Below are positions 52,501 to 60,312 of a stretch of 64,000 bases of DNA, in pieces. Numbering within the stretch: position 1 is the first letter of the stretch; each line of letters begins with the position of its first letter. A program made the translations under genes and the position numbers. The DNA comes from UBA4720 sp038227135 (GTDB taxonomy: Bacteria > Gemmatimonadota > Gemmatimonadetes > Gemmatimonadales > Gemmatimonadaceae), in NCBI GenBank assembly GCA_038227135.1, contig JBBRQC010000013.1, positions 1 through 64,000 on the forward strand, written 5' to 3'. The notes under the pieces were generated by a model, which worked only from the letters and a program-made list of their open reading frames with translations, was not told where the DNA came from and ran no database searches.

Positions 52501-53310
52501 GTGGAACAGCGCAATTATCTGAAGCACGGAGTAATCGGCGCTTTCGCCCTGATCCTGGCAGGAGCCCGTCTCGTTCCCGGCGCCGACTCGCACGGCACTG
52601 GCCTCCTCGGCGCAGCACCACTGATGGCGGCGAATCGGCCTCCGACAAGAGTCAAAGAGACGCCAGTGGACGGTCTTTTGGCGAAGAGCACTGCCGCGGT
52701 TCGCGCCCTGGCGGCCGCCGTGCGGCCCTTGAGTCATCCAAAGGCGCTCGAATCCGCGTTTCGCAGCTATTTCGCCTATATGGCGGCGCACCCCAATGAA
52801 GTGAAGAAACCGGTTCTGTACTTCGTCGATTACGGCCTGCCGAGCACCGAGCCCCGCGGATATGTGTTCGACATGAAGACGCTCAAGATTCTCGAGGGTC
52901 CATTCGCCGTCGCCCACGGCCGCGGGTCGTCGCGGACGCAGTACGGCGTTCCGACCCGGTTCTCCAACGCTCCTGGAAGTGCCGCGACGTCGCTCGGCCT
53001 GTACCTCGCCGAAAACATGTACAGCTTCCACGGCCACACCGGCGGGCGGTCTTACAGCTCCATCGGACTCCGCCTGAAGGGCGTGTCACAGAATTTCAAC
53101 GACAACGCTCTGGCGCGCGGTGTGGTTGCACACGGCGCCCCGTATGTCACGGCAAACAAGGCCGGACGGAGTGAGGGTTGTCCCGCCATGGAGCAGGACC
53201 GCGCTCGTCGCGTTCTCCCCGAGCTGGCCGAAGGCGGTATGGTGTTTCTCTTCGCGCCCAATCAGAAGTGGATGACGGACGATCCCTGGGTTGCTCGCAA
53301 CAGTGACTGA
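52501..53310 (+). CDS. L,D-transpeptidase-like protein (YkuD_2 type)
   Basis: GTG 52501 has GGAG upstream and gives a 269-residue protein with a hydrophobic N-terminal segment (GVIGAFALILAGA). The domain contains YVFDMKTLKILEG, AVAHGRGSSRTQYGVPTRFSN, ENMYSFHGHTGG, VVAHGAPYV and the catalytic Cys in GRSEGCPAM. This is the murein L,D-transpeptidase catalytic domain of the YkuD_2 family, which acts on peptidoglycan in the periplasm. Its TGA is the first triplet of a repeat array that fills the gap to the next gene. Confidence 0.88.
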   Translation: MEQRNYLKHGVIGAFALILAGARLVPGADSHGTGLLGAAPLMAANRPPTRVKETPVDGLLAKSTAAVRALAAAVRPLSHPKALESAFRSYFAYMAAHPNEVKKPVLYFVDYGLPSTEPRGYVFDMKTLKILEGPFAVAHGRGSSRTQYGVPTRFSNAPGSAATSLGLYLAENMYSFHGHTGGRSYSSIGLRLKGVSQNFNDNALARGVVAHGAPYVTANKAGRSEGCPAMEQDRARRVLPELAEGGMVFLFAPNQKWMTDDPWVARNSD

Positions 53311-53477
53311 CTGCGGACTGCGGACCAACGGCATTGCGGACTGCTGACTAACTGCGAATTGGGGGACTAACTGCGGACTGCGGAAACTCCTCGGGAGTCC
53401 CCAGTAGTCCGGAGTAGTCCGCGGTAGTCAGGAGTAGTTCGGAGTAGTTCGGAGAGGTCCGCAACCGTCCGCAGAGT
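53310..53477. repeat. Decamer/palindrome repeat array
   Basis: The whole 168-base convergent gap is repetitive. ACTGCGGACTGCGGA occurs at 53310-53324 and again at 53370-53384. Six tandem 10-base units of consensus GGAGTAGTYC run 53401-53460. They look like the degenerate reverse complement of the first type, so the left and right halves could fold together. A small ACTCC/GGAGT hairpin at 53386-53398 marks the pivot. The array may be a bidirectional terminator or an interspersed element. Confidence 0.8.
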
Positions 53478-53990
53478 CTACAGCGCTTTCGACAGGCAGA
53501 CGCTTGTCGTCGGCGATGATACATATTCCCCGTACGCGGGGATTCCAGCAAAACCCGCGCGTTTGTAGAGCGCCAGCGCCTCCGGGGAGCGATTGCCGGT
53601 CTCCAGCACCAGCCGAGCGAGCCCCAGTTTTCGCGCTTCCGATTCAAGACGGTCGAGCAACGCTCGCCCGATGCGTTTTCCTCTCAGGTCTCGCGCGACG
53701 TACATCCGCTTCAGCTCTCCGACCCGCGGGCCCAGCTCGCGCGTGAGCTCGGGATCACGAACGCAACGCAGCGCGCCGCATCCAACAGGACGTCCCTCCC
53801 AACGGGCGACGACGAAAATTCCGTTGCCGGCAGAGACTTCATTGGGATCGAGTCGGAAGTGAGTGGTGCCCGGCTCGGGATAGGCCTCGGAGAGGTCCCT
53901 ATTGAGGTCGGCAATGAGAGACGCCGCGACGGCGCTTGTCAGCGCCTCGGGAGTTATGTCGAGCCGATCCGATGTGAGGTCGTCGACCAC
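53478..53990 (-). CDS. GNAT-family N-acetyltransferase
   Basis: GTG 53990 lies 11 bases after the HxlR stop and gives 170 residues. The GNAT core shows IFVVARWEGRPVGCGALRC, ELKRMYVARDLRGKRIGRAL (acetyl-CoA binding loop, RGKRIG) and LVLETGNRSPEALALYKRAGF. The substrate is unknown. A much longer open frame extends over the HxlR gene but its N-terminal half is out-of-frame sequence of that gene. The two probably form an operon. Confidence 0.87.
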   Translation of the reverse strand: MVDDLTSDRLDITPEALTSAVAASLIADLNRDLSEAYPEPGTTHFRLDPNEVSAGNGIFVVARWEGRPVGCGALRCVRDPELTRELGPRVGELKRMYVARDLRGKRIGRALLDRLESEARKLGLARLVLETGNRSPEALALYKRAGFAGIPAYGEYVSSPTTSVCLSKAL

Positions 53991-54001
53991 GGGTGCGCGG
54001 G

Positions 54002-54463
54002 CTAAACTGCTACAAGTGAGCCGCGCGCTCGACGCTGAGGCCCGGGGCGAGAGACCGAGACCGGCTTCGCAGACCGCCGATTCCTTGCGTCGTACGCTGC
54101 TCGCGCGGCGTCTACTTCCTCGAGGTGCGCGCCTGACCAATCGACGAGTCCGCGCACCAGCTGGCGGACGGTTCTTCCGAGTCGTGTCAGCGCGTACTCG
54201 ACGCGCGGCGGGACTTCGGGATAAACCTTGCGCGTCACCAGCCCGTCGCGCTCCATGCCGCGAAGAGTCACCGTCAACATCCGTTGACTGATCCCGTCCA
54301 CTCTGTTCCGCAGCTCGTTGAAGCGCAGTGTGCCGGCGTCGCCGAGGACGTGGATGACGTACACCGACCACTTGTCCCCGACGCGCGCGAGCATCTCACG
54401 CGCGTGGCAGTTGGCGGGCGTATGCTCGAGGTCCGAAGGGCGTGTTGTCGCTTTCTTCGCCAT
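54002..54463 (-). CDS. HxlR-family transcriptional regulator
   Basis: The 153-residue winged-helix protein has the conserved Cys near the N-terminus (PANCHAREMLARVGDKW) and HxlR motifs: GTLRFNELRNRVDGISQRMLTVTLRGMERDGLVTR and PPRVEYALTRLGR. HxlR/YodB-type regulators sense electrophiles or quinones through that Cys. It is divergent from the flavin monooxygenase gene and probably controls it through the palindrome at 54538-54552. It also heads the GNAT gene. Confidence 0.92.
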   Translation of the reverse strand: MAKKATTRPSDLEHTPANCHAREMLARVGDKWSVYVIHVLGDAGTLRFNELRNRVDGISQRMLTVTLRGMERDGLVTRKVYPEVPPRVEYALTRLGRTVRQLVRGLVDWSGAHLEEVDAARAAYDARNRRSAKPVSVSRPGPQRRARGSLVAV

Positions 54464-54482
54464 GGTTACTCCGAGGTGACTC

Positions 54483-54508
54483 AGGCACGTTCGCGTGCCT
54501 TCTTTTTT
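54483..54508 (+). terminator. Plus-strand terminator between HxlR and LLM genes
   Basis: AGGCACG (54483-54489), loop TTCG, CGTGCCT (54494-54500) and TCTTTTTT form a perfect 7-bp intrinsic terminator. No plus-strand gene ends just before it. It lies in the 5' region of the HxlR gene and upstream of the LLM promoter, so it could stop antisense transcripts or insulate that promoter. On the minus strand it would form a leader hairpin of hxlR mRNA. Confidence 0.7.
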
Positions 54509-54531
54509 GCAGCGAACGGGCGTTTTAGGTT

Positions 54532-54559
54532 GTGACAGTTACTATCAGTAACCTATATT
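54532..54559 (+). promoter_or_regulatory. LLM promoter with palindromic HxlR-type operator
   Basis: GTGACA (54532-54537) and TATATT (54554-54559) have a 16-base spacer. That spacer is almost filled by the perfect palindrome GTTACT-ATC-AGTAAC (54538-54552). A repressor bound there would block the promoter. The divergent HxlR gene is the likely source. The LLM start at 54669 has a GGAGG ribosome site and a 109-base leader. Confidence 0.8.
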
Positions 54560-54668
54560 GAGAGAAGGAGCTTTACCATGGGTACCTGCGCAGGAGATCG
54601 GCTTTCCAGGTTGTACACGGAAGGCAGGATGCCGCGCATCAGTGAGCTCGCACAGTCGGAGGAGCCGA

Positions 54669-55712
54669 GTGGAAGTCGGAATTGATAGCTTCGCCGCGGC
54701 GCACAACGAGTCCAGCCGGGCCGTCAGTGAATCGGAACGCCTGCGCCACCTGATCGAGGAGATCGAGCACGCCGATCAGGTTGGTCTCGACGTCTTCGGA
54801 ATCGGCGAACATCACCGCAAGGATTTCCTCGACTCGGCGCCTCCCGTCATTCTCGCCGCGGCGGCAGCGCGAACCAATCGTATACGCCTCACCAGCGCTG
54901 TAACAGTCCTCAGCTCGGCGGATCCCGTCCGCGTATTCCAGAATTTCGCGACACTCGATCTCATCTCCCAGGGACGCGCGGAGATGGTCGTCGGACGTGG
55001 CTCGTTCGTCGATTCCTTTCCGCTGTTCGGGTTCCGGCTCGTGGACTACGACTCGCTGTTCGCCGAGAAGCTCGATCTGCTGCTCAAGATCCGTGACAAC
55101 GAACATGTGACGTGGTCCGGAAAGCATCGACCTGCGCTCACAGGGCAGGGCGTCTATCCGAGACCGATGCAGAATCCGTTGCCGATCTGGCTTGGGGTCG
55201 GCGGCACGCCGGGATCCTTCGCTCGCGCCGGTACGCTCGGGCTCCCCTTGATGGTCGCCATCATCGGCGGGGAGACGCACCGCTTTCGTCCGCTGGTCGA
55301 TCTCTACTGGGAAGCGGGTCGCCGCGCGGGCCACTCGCGCGATCAGCTCAAAGTCGGCGTGCACTCGCTCGGCTATGTCGCCGAGACAACGGAGGAGGCG
55401 GCCGATGATTTCTTTCCCGGGTATGCCCGCGCCTTCACGGATATCGGGAAGGAACGGGGCTGGGGCCCCGTCACTCGCGCCGCGTTCGACGCGCAGAGGG
55501 GTCCACGCGGCGCGCTGCTCGTCGGGAGTCCGGATGAAGTCGCGGAGAAGATCATTCGACACAGCGAAGCGCTGGGTGGCGTTTCGCGCTTCACTTTTCA
55601 GATGAACGCCGCGTCGCTTCCCCATGCCAAACTGATGCAAGCCATCGAACTACTTGGAACCCGCGTCGCGCCTGCCCTGAAAAAAGAGCTGGCGGATTCA
55701 GTATCGAAGTAG
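54669..55712 (+). CDS. LLM-class flavin-dependent oxidoreductase
   Basis: GTG 54669 follows GGAGG and gives 347 residues of luciferase-like monooxygenase type. It begins VEVGIDSFAA and includes GLDVFGIGEHHRKDF, TNRIRLTSAVTVLSSADPVRVFQNFATLDLIS, GRAEMVVGRGSF and PLPIWLGVGGTPGSFARAG. Such enzymes use FMNH2 and oxygen on diverse substrates. HxlR control suggests response to quinone or electrophile stress. Sequence upstream of the GTG lacks family motifs and is excluded. Confidence 0.93.
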   Translation: MEVGIDSFAAAHNESSRAVSESERLRHLIEEIEHADQVGLDVFGIGEHHRKDFLDSAPPVILAAAAARTNRIRLTSAVTVLSSADPVRVFQNFATLDLISQGRAEMVVGRGSFVDSFPLFGFRLVDYDSLFAEKLDLLLKIRDNEHVTWSGKHRPALTGQGVYPRPMQNPLPIWLGVGGTPGSFARAGTLGLPLMVAIIGGETHRFRPLVDLYWEAGRRAGHSRDQLKVGVHSLGYVAETTEEAADDFFPGYARAFTDIGKERGWGPVTRAAFDAQRGPRGALLVGSPDEVAEKIIRHSEALGGVSRFTFQMNAASLPHAKLMQAIELLGTRVAPALKKELADSVSK

Positions 55713-55723
55713 GGCCATATCGT

Positions 55724-55745
55724 GGCGGAACGGTGTCGTTCCGCC
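55724..55745. terminator. Hairpin between convergent LLM and propeller genes
   Basis: GGCGGAACG (55724-55732) and CGTTCCGCC (55737-55745) form a perfect 9-bp stem with a GTGT loop in the 38-base convergent gap. There is no T-run on either strand, so it may be a Rho-assisted or bidirectional terminator. Confidence 0.55.
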
Positions 55746-55750
55746 CGTCG

Positions 55751-57277
55751 CTAAGGCATCGTCGAGTTGCTGACGAACGCCAGCCGTTTTCCATCTAGTG
55801 ACCATGAGGGAACGTTCATCGTTCCCTGGCCGCCGTACAGGTAAGCGATCACTCGCGCCGGTCCGCCACCGATGGGCATCAGTCTTAGCGTCACGTGCTT
55901 GTAGAATGGATGATCGTCCGCGGCAACTTCAGGCGGTGGCGGGAAGGCGATGTACACGACCCACTTGCCGTCGGGCGATATGTGGGGGAACCAGTTGTTG
56001 AAGCCGTCGTTCGTGATCTGCTGCTGCTCGCTCCCGTCGGGAAGCATTCTCCAGATCTGCATCCGCCCGCTACGCACCGAGTTGAAGTAGATGTACCTGC
56101 CGTCGGGAGTGTACTCGGGACCGTCGTCCAGTCCGGGCGTCGAGGTGAGACGGACTTCCTCGCCACCATCGACCGGAATCTTGTAGACGTCGTAGTCTCC
56201 ATTTCGCTGCCCCGTGTAGGCGAGCCATCGGCCGTCGGGTGACCAGCCGTGAAAGTACGAAGGTCCCTTCGCAGTCACGCGTCTCGGCGTTCCGCCAGTC
56301 ACCGGAACGGTATAGACGATCGAGACCCCGCTGTCCTCCGCAGCATGGTGGCTGATGCCGAGCATCCGGCCGTCGAACGAAAGAACGTGATCGTTGTTGT
56401 TGCGCGTCGCGAAACCGGTGTTGATCGGCTCGGCTACCCGTGACGCGAGATCGAATCGGTAGAGGAGACCTTCCTGCGCGTAGATCAGCGCCTTGCCGTC
56501 GGGAGTCCAGTTGGGCGCCTGAAACGATCCGTGGTACTGGTGCACGACAGTGGCATTGCCGGTGGCCAGATCGAGGACCTCGAGATTGCTGCCGAGATAC
56601 TCGTGGTATGCGACGAGATCGCGCTTCGCAGGCGTGGTGATCCGTACGTTGCTGAACGAAGCCTGCTCGACGACCGTGTCGTTGTGCGCGCACACGAACA
56701 GCCCGACGTACACAGTGTCAGGCAGCGACACGTCAGCGATCTGGCGAGTGACGAGTGTGTCGCCGAATCGCGCGACGGACATCAGGTAGATCCCATCCCG
56801 CCGCTCGAGCTGCAGAACGGCGTACGAGCTGCCCGGCAGACTGTCGCGCGAGCTGCCTTCTTCCGTGATTCCGCCCGTCGTGCGACGGAACTGGAGCGAC
56901 GCGAGTCCGTCGCCGTGGAATGCGGCGGTGACGTGCGCGCTGTTCGAATCGAGCGAGGGGCGAATGGTCCAGCCGATCTTCCGATGCGGCTCGACCCCCG
57001 CGCCAACGAAGCGCGCCCGCGTGGAGAGGATGAAGTTGCCCGCCATCCGCTTCCACACCAAATGAAAAGCGTCGTGGGCGTTCCACATGTTCTGGCCCGA
57101 GCCCGCAATCGCATACGACTGAAGCTGCGGATCGTAAGACACGGATCCCGGAGTCCTCACGCGGCCCACGTCCGTTTGCGCGTCGAAGATTCCGACCGGC
57201 GCCTGGGCTCCAATCTCGCTGGACATTGCGAGGCTGATCACGCTGGTGAGAATGAAGTAGCACGTAGCTGAGCGCAT
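55751..57277 (-). CDS. Secreted TolB/PD40-type beta-propeller protein
   Basis: The 508-residue protein has a Sec signal (SLAMSSEIGAQA). The N-terminal half (about 30-215) is a concanavalin-like beta domain. Then a PD40/TolB propeller repeats WTPDGKALIYAQ, WSPDGRWLAYTG, YTPDGRYIYFNS, ISPDGKWVVYIA and WSLDGKRLAFVS. It is probably periplasmic and binds proteins or sugars; no enzyme site is evident. It is transcribed toward the LLM gene. Confidence 0.85.
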   Translation of the reverse strand: MRSATCYFILTSVISLAMSSEIGAQAPVGIFDAQTDVGRVRTPGSVSYDPQLQSYAIAGSGQNMWNAHDAFHLVWKRMAGNFILSTRARFVGAGVEPHRKIGWTIRPSLDSNSAHVTAAFHGDGLASLQFRRTTGGITEEGSSRDSLPGSSYAVLQLERRDGIYLMSVARFGDTLVTRQIADVSLPDTVYVGLFVCAHNDTVVEQASFSNVRITTPAKRDLVAYHEYLGSNLEVLDLATGNATVVHQYHGSFQAPNWTPDGKALIYAQEGLLYRFDLASRVAEPINTGFATRNNNDHVLSFDGRMLGISHHAAEDSGVSIVYTVPVTGGTPRRVTAKGPSYFHGWSPDGRWLAYTGQRNGDYDVYKIPVDGGEEVRLTSTPGLDDGPEYTPDGRYIYFNSVRSGRMQIWRMLPDGSEQQQITNDGFNNWFPHISPDGKWVVYIAFPPPPEVAADDHPFYKHVTLRLMPIGGGPARVIAYLYGGQGTMNVPSWSLDGKRLAFVSNSTMP

Positions 57278-57325
57278 CGCATGACTCCGTTTAGTTGCAG
57301 TTCAGATCCCTGAGCAAAGTCGAAA

Positions 57326-58585
57326 TCAGATGTAGCTCAGCCAAGTATCCGTCCTCCGCTGCTTGAGCGCCGCGTACCACCTGCACAGCGGGTACATGAT
57401 GACCACGACGAGAATCCAGATCAGGTACACAAAAGGCAGCGAGTATCCCCAGCCCGGCGGTGGGCTGAACGGATAGTGTCCGAGATCCGGCGACTCGAAC
57501 ATCCAGTGAGCCGATCCGTATCGCGCGTAACAGATGATGACGGCCAGCAGGTGTATCAGCGCGAAATGCAACAGGTAATAGAACAGCGGCACCTTTCCGA
57601 TCACGAGCGCGGGAAGAAGGGCGCGCGGCGTTCCGCGATCCACTGCCCACAGAAGAATCATTGCCGGACCGAGCGTCATCAGCAGGAACAGCAACGATGG
57701 GGGGTACTTGGTGTTGTTCAGGAACGAGAGCGCGGTGAACAGCGCCGTCTTCTGATGCGTCCAGCGCGACGGGTCGCCGTAAATATTGATTGCGCGAATG
57801 ACGAGAAATGCCAGGGTCAGCCCAATGCCGAGGCGCAGGAGAAATGCGCGTCGGCGTTCCACGTCCCAGCTATAGATCTGTCCGAGCCCGTATCCCACGG
57901 CGGTGACGCCGATCCAGGGAATGAGCGGATAGGCCGCGAACACCACGTGGTTCGGATTGTTCACCACGAAGCCCGGAGAATGCAGGATTGACCAGAGCGG
58001 GCTCGCCCACCTGACCGAGTCCAAAAGGTTGTGACCGGCGATCATGATCACGCCAAATGCGGTCACAACGGGCGCGGGCAGCCGGACTAGCAGTGACAGT
58101 GTGATCATTGCCCACCCAAGCGCCCACAATACCAGAAGCATCGTCACCCGGTAGTCGAAATTGAACTGGTAGCCCAGGCACCTGATCACCACGAGCTCCA
58201 GGAAAATCAGCCACGAGCCGCGCGTGAAAAGGAATCGGGACAGCTCACCCGGCGATTTCCGCCGCAACGACAGGTACGCGCCCGTGCCTGTGAGAAGGAA
58301 GAACACCGGCGCGCAGAAAAAGGTGATCCAGCGCGTGAGGAACAGCGCGGCACTGGCGGTGGTCAGGTCGGTGGGATTCTGTCCGGGTATCCCGAAAAAA
58401 TCCCTGGTGTGGTCGAGCGCCATGATGATCATGATCACGCCGCGGACGACATCGACCGCTTCGATACGGGTCCTGGCAGCTCGATTGGCCTGGGACCCGA
58501 CTGCAGCTGACCCGATGCCGGATCTGGCATCTCGGTCAACCTGGGGTCCGACTGCAACTGAACGGGTGCTAGACGTGAGAGGCAT
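57326..58585 (-). CDS. YeiB/HGSNAT-like membrane acyltransferase (DUF1624)
   Basis: The 419-residue protein has about ten helices and starts its family region at AVDVVRGVIMIIMALDHTRDFF, the DUF1624 motif with the key His-Asp region. FLTRWITFFCAPVFFLLTG and SLLFLLMTLGPAMILLW follow. Such proteins are thought to transfer acyl groups across the membrane, as in HGSNAT. The N-terminal 50 residues contain two tandem 17-residue copies (VAVGPQVDRDARSGIG and AAVGSQANRAARTRIE) encoded by the repeat region, so ATG 58585 is a reasonable start but the true N-terminus may be shorter. Confidence 0.82.
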   Translation of the reverse strand: MPLTSSTRSVAVGPQVDRDARSGIGSAAVGSQANRAARTRIEAVDVVRGVIMIIMALDHTRDFFGIPGQNPTDLTTASAALFLTRWITFFCAPVFFLLTGTGAYLSLRRKSPGELSRFLFTRGSWLIFLELVVIRCLGYQFNFDYRVTMLLVLWALGWAMITLSLLVRLPAPVVTAFGVIMIAGHNLLDSVRWASPLWSILHSPGFVVNNPNHVVFAAYPLIPWIGVTAVGYGLGQIYSWDVERRRAFLLRLGIGLTLAFLVIRAINIYGDPSRWTHQKTALFTALSFLNNTKYPPSLLFLLMTLGPAMILLWAVDRGTPRALLPALVIGKVPLFYYLLHFALIHLLAVIICYARYGSAHWMFESPDLGHYPFSPPPGWGYSLPFVYLIWILVVVIMYPLCRWYAALKQRRTDTWLSYI

Positions 58586-58735
58586 AGAATCAAAATATGA
58601 GTTCACCACGCCCAGACCTTACTGTTTGGCGAAAAGGCACCAGCAGTTGGCCGGAATGCAACAGAGATAAGTCAGCGGGTAGTGAACCCGCAACTCACAC
58701 CTACGCCACTAACAACTCGCACCCATTCAGTTGCA
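58502..58735. repeat. Second cluster of dispersed repeat, partly in coding sequence
   Basis: TGCAACTGAACGGGTGC at 58553-58569 is the exact reverse complement of the core found at 28319-28335. A degenerate copy at 58502-58518 lies 51 bases away in the same 51-base tandem pair. CTCGCACCCATTCAGTTGCA at 58716-58735 differs in one base from 28316-28335. The cluster covers the start of the acyltransferase gene and the gap to the aquaporin gene. Confidence 0.72.
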
Positions 58736-58750
58736 TTACGCGCGATCCCA

Positions 58751-59479
58751 TTACTTCCACAAGACCTGATAGACAAGCGCGCCGAGCACTCCACCCACGA
58801 TCGGACCCACGACTGGAATCCAGGCGTACCCCCAATCGGAGCTTCCCTTACCCGCGATGGGAAGCACCGCGTGGGCGATCCGTGGCCCGAGGTCCCGTGC
58901 GGGATTGATCGCGTAGCCGGTGGGGCCGCCGAGCGAGAGACCGATCGCCATCACGATGGCGCCGACGAGAAGGGGCCCGAATCCTTTCGCGAGGTCCGAA
59001 CCCGGCACGAAATTGCCGGGCGAAAGAACCGCGAGGAGCGCGAGGACCAGCGCGAACCCGCCGATCACCTCCGAGAGCAGATTGGCGCCACGCTGACGGA
59101 TCGCGGGCGTGGTGGAGAATACTGCGAGCTTGCTATCTGGATCCGGCGTCACCTTCCAGTGCGGCAGATACGCGAGCCACACGATGACGCCTCCGAGGAA
59201 TCCACCGGCAATCTGGGCGACGATGTACATGGGAACCTTGGCCCAGTCGAAAACACCGATGGAAGCGAGTGCGATCGTGACCGCCGGATTGAGGTGCGCT
59301 CCGCTGATGCTGTTCACGCAGTAGACGGCGATCGTGACGCCAAGGGCCCACCCCGCCGTGATCACGATCCAGCCGGAGTTGTGTCCTTTCGTACGGTGGA
59401 GCACGACGTTGGCGACGACGCCATCGCCGAGTACGATGAGGATCGCGGTGCCGAAGACCTCGGCGAGGATAGGCGACAT
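58751..59479 (-). CDS. glpF: Aquaglyceroporin (MIP family)
   Basis: The 242-residue channel has six helices and two NPA loops: SGAHLNPAVTIALAS (first) and GYAINPARDLGPR (second). The Asp after the second NPA (NPARD) is typical of glycerol facilitators rather than strict water channels. It should allow glycerol and small polyols to cross the inner membrane. It follows the DsrE-like gene by 36 bases on the same strand and is probably in one transcript. Confidence 0.92.
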   Translation of the reverse strand: MSPILAEVFGTAILIVLGDGVVANVVLHRTKGHNSGWIVITAGWALGVTIAVYCVNSISGAHLNPAVTIALASIGVFDWAKVPMYIVAQIAGGFLGGVIVWLAYLPHWKVTPDPDSKLAVFSTTPAIRQRGANLLSEVIGGFALVLALLAVLSPGNFVPGSDLAKGFGPLLVGAIVMAIGLSLGGPTGYAINPARDLGPRIAHAVLPIAGKGSSDWGYAWIPVVGPIVGGVLGALVYQVLWK

Positions 59480-59515
59480 GACGATCGAGTTAGGGATCTG
59501 GTCCTTACGCTCGAC

Positions 59516-60181
59516 TCATCCGGCAAAGCAGTAGCCGCACCCCAGCTCCTGCGCCCGAGCGACGCCTAGCACACCGGACGGCACGACTTGCACGCCAGGC
59601 AGCAGGCCAGCAATCCACTCCCTCTTCACTGCATCGGGCTCGAGACCCATCTTCTTGGCCGCGCCGCTGCTGTAAATCGTGAGCGCGATATCACACGCTC
59701 CAACGAGGACGCCCGACTTGAGCAGCTCGGAAATACCCAGGCCCGGAATCGGAAGCCCGGTAATGGTGGCGTACGGATTCCGCTTGGCGGGGGCGTCGCC
59801 CTCCTTGATCCCGAACGTTTCACCGATACTGTACTTGGCCCAAATGGGGTCACTCAACGCCAGGGCGAGTGCCGCGTGCCGCAGGATAACGACGGCCGTG
59901 GTTTGACCGGGCCACGTGGCAGCCATGCTGTTGAGGTAAATCCGGGGCCAGATGGCCACCATGCCGCTATTCGGCTCTGGCGCGTCAAAGATCATACGGT
60001 GCTTTCCCTTGATCTTCCCGAACCAGGCGTCGAGAGCGGCGTCGAGCGACCTATCGCCGGGCGCGTCCTCGGCGGCGAGGGGCGACGGGAGCATGCCGCT
60101 CAGGCCTGCAGCTGCCGCGACAGCGGCGATGCGGCCGAGGAAGCCCCGGCGCGGCGTTGTTGAAGTCATGAGATCATGCAT
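59516..60181 (-). CDS. Exported DsrE-like protein with Tat signal
   Basis: ATG 60181 follows GGGAGG and gives 221 residues. The Tat signal is TPRRGFLGRIAAVAAAAGLSG. The mature part has the DsrE-like layout with LRHAALALAL, LKSGVLVGACDIALTIYSS and LLPGVQVVPSGVLGVARAQELG, ending CGYC. DsrE proteins carry sulfur or bind small ligands. Exported DsrE-like proteins are less common, and a second one lies at 63281-63697. The longer frame to 60331 lacks family sequence. Confidence 0.83.
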   Translation of the reverse strand: MHDLMTSTTPRRGFLGRIAAVAAAAGLSGMLPSPLAAEDAPGDRSLDAALDAWFGKIKGKHRMIFDAPEPNSGMVAIWPRIYLNSMAATWPGQTTAVVILRHAALALALSDPIWAKYSIGETFGIKEGDAPAKRNPYATITGLPIPGLGISELLKSGVLVGACDIALTIYSSGAAKKMGLEPDAVKREWIAGLLPGVQVVPSGVLGVARAQELGCGYCFAG

Positions 60182-60312
60182 GTGTAGCCTCCCGGCCATT
60201 GGCCGAATGAAGTTGTTATCGACGCCAAGGTAGCATGATTCCAGGAGCGCGGAAGTGCGGAAAATCAAGTAAAGCGGCGCGCAGTGCCCAAATCCGCGAT
60301 AATTTTCAACGC

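Noticed and set aside
53401..53460. CRISPR-like array
   Set aside because: Units are 10 bases with no spacers, and no cas genes are nearby; this is a simple tandem repeat.
53478..54371. Single 297-codon minus frame joining a long Arg-rich N-terminus to the GNAT domain
   Set aside because: The first half is the HxlR gene read out of frame. GTG 53990, 11 bases after the HxlR stop, is a better start for GNAT.
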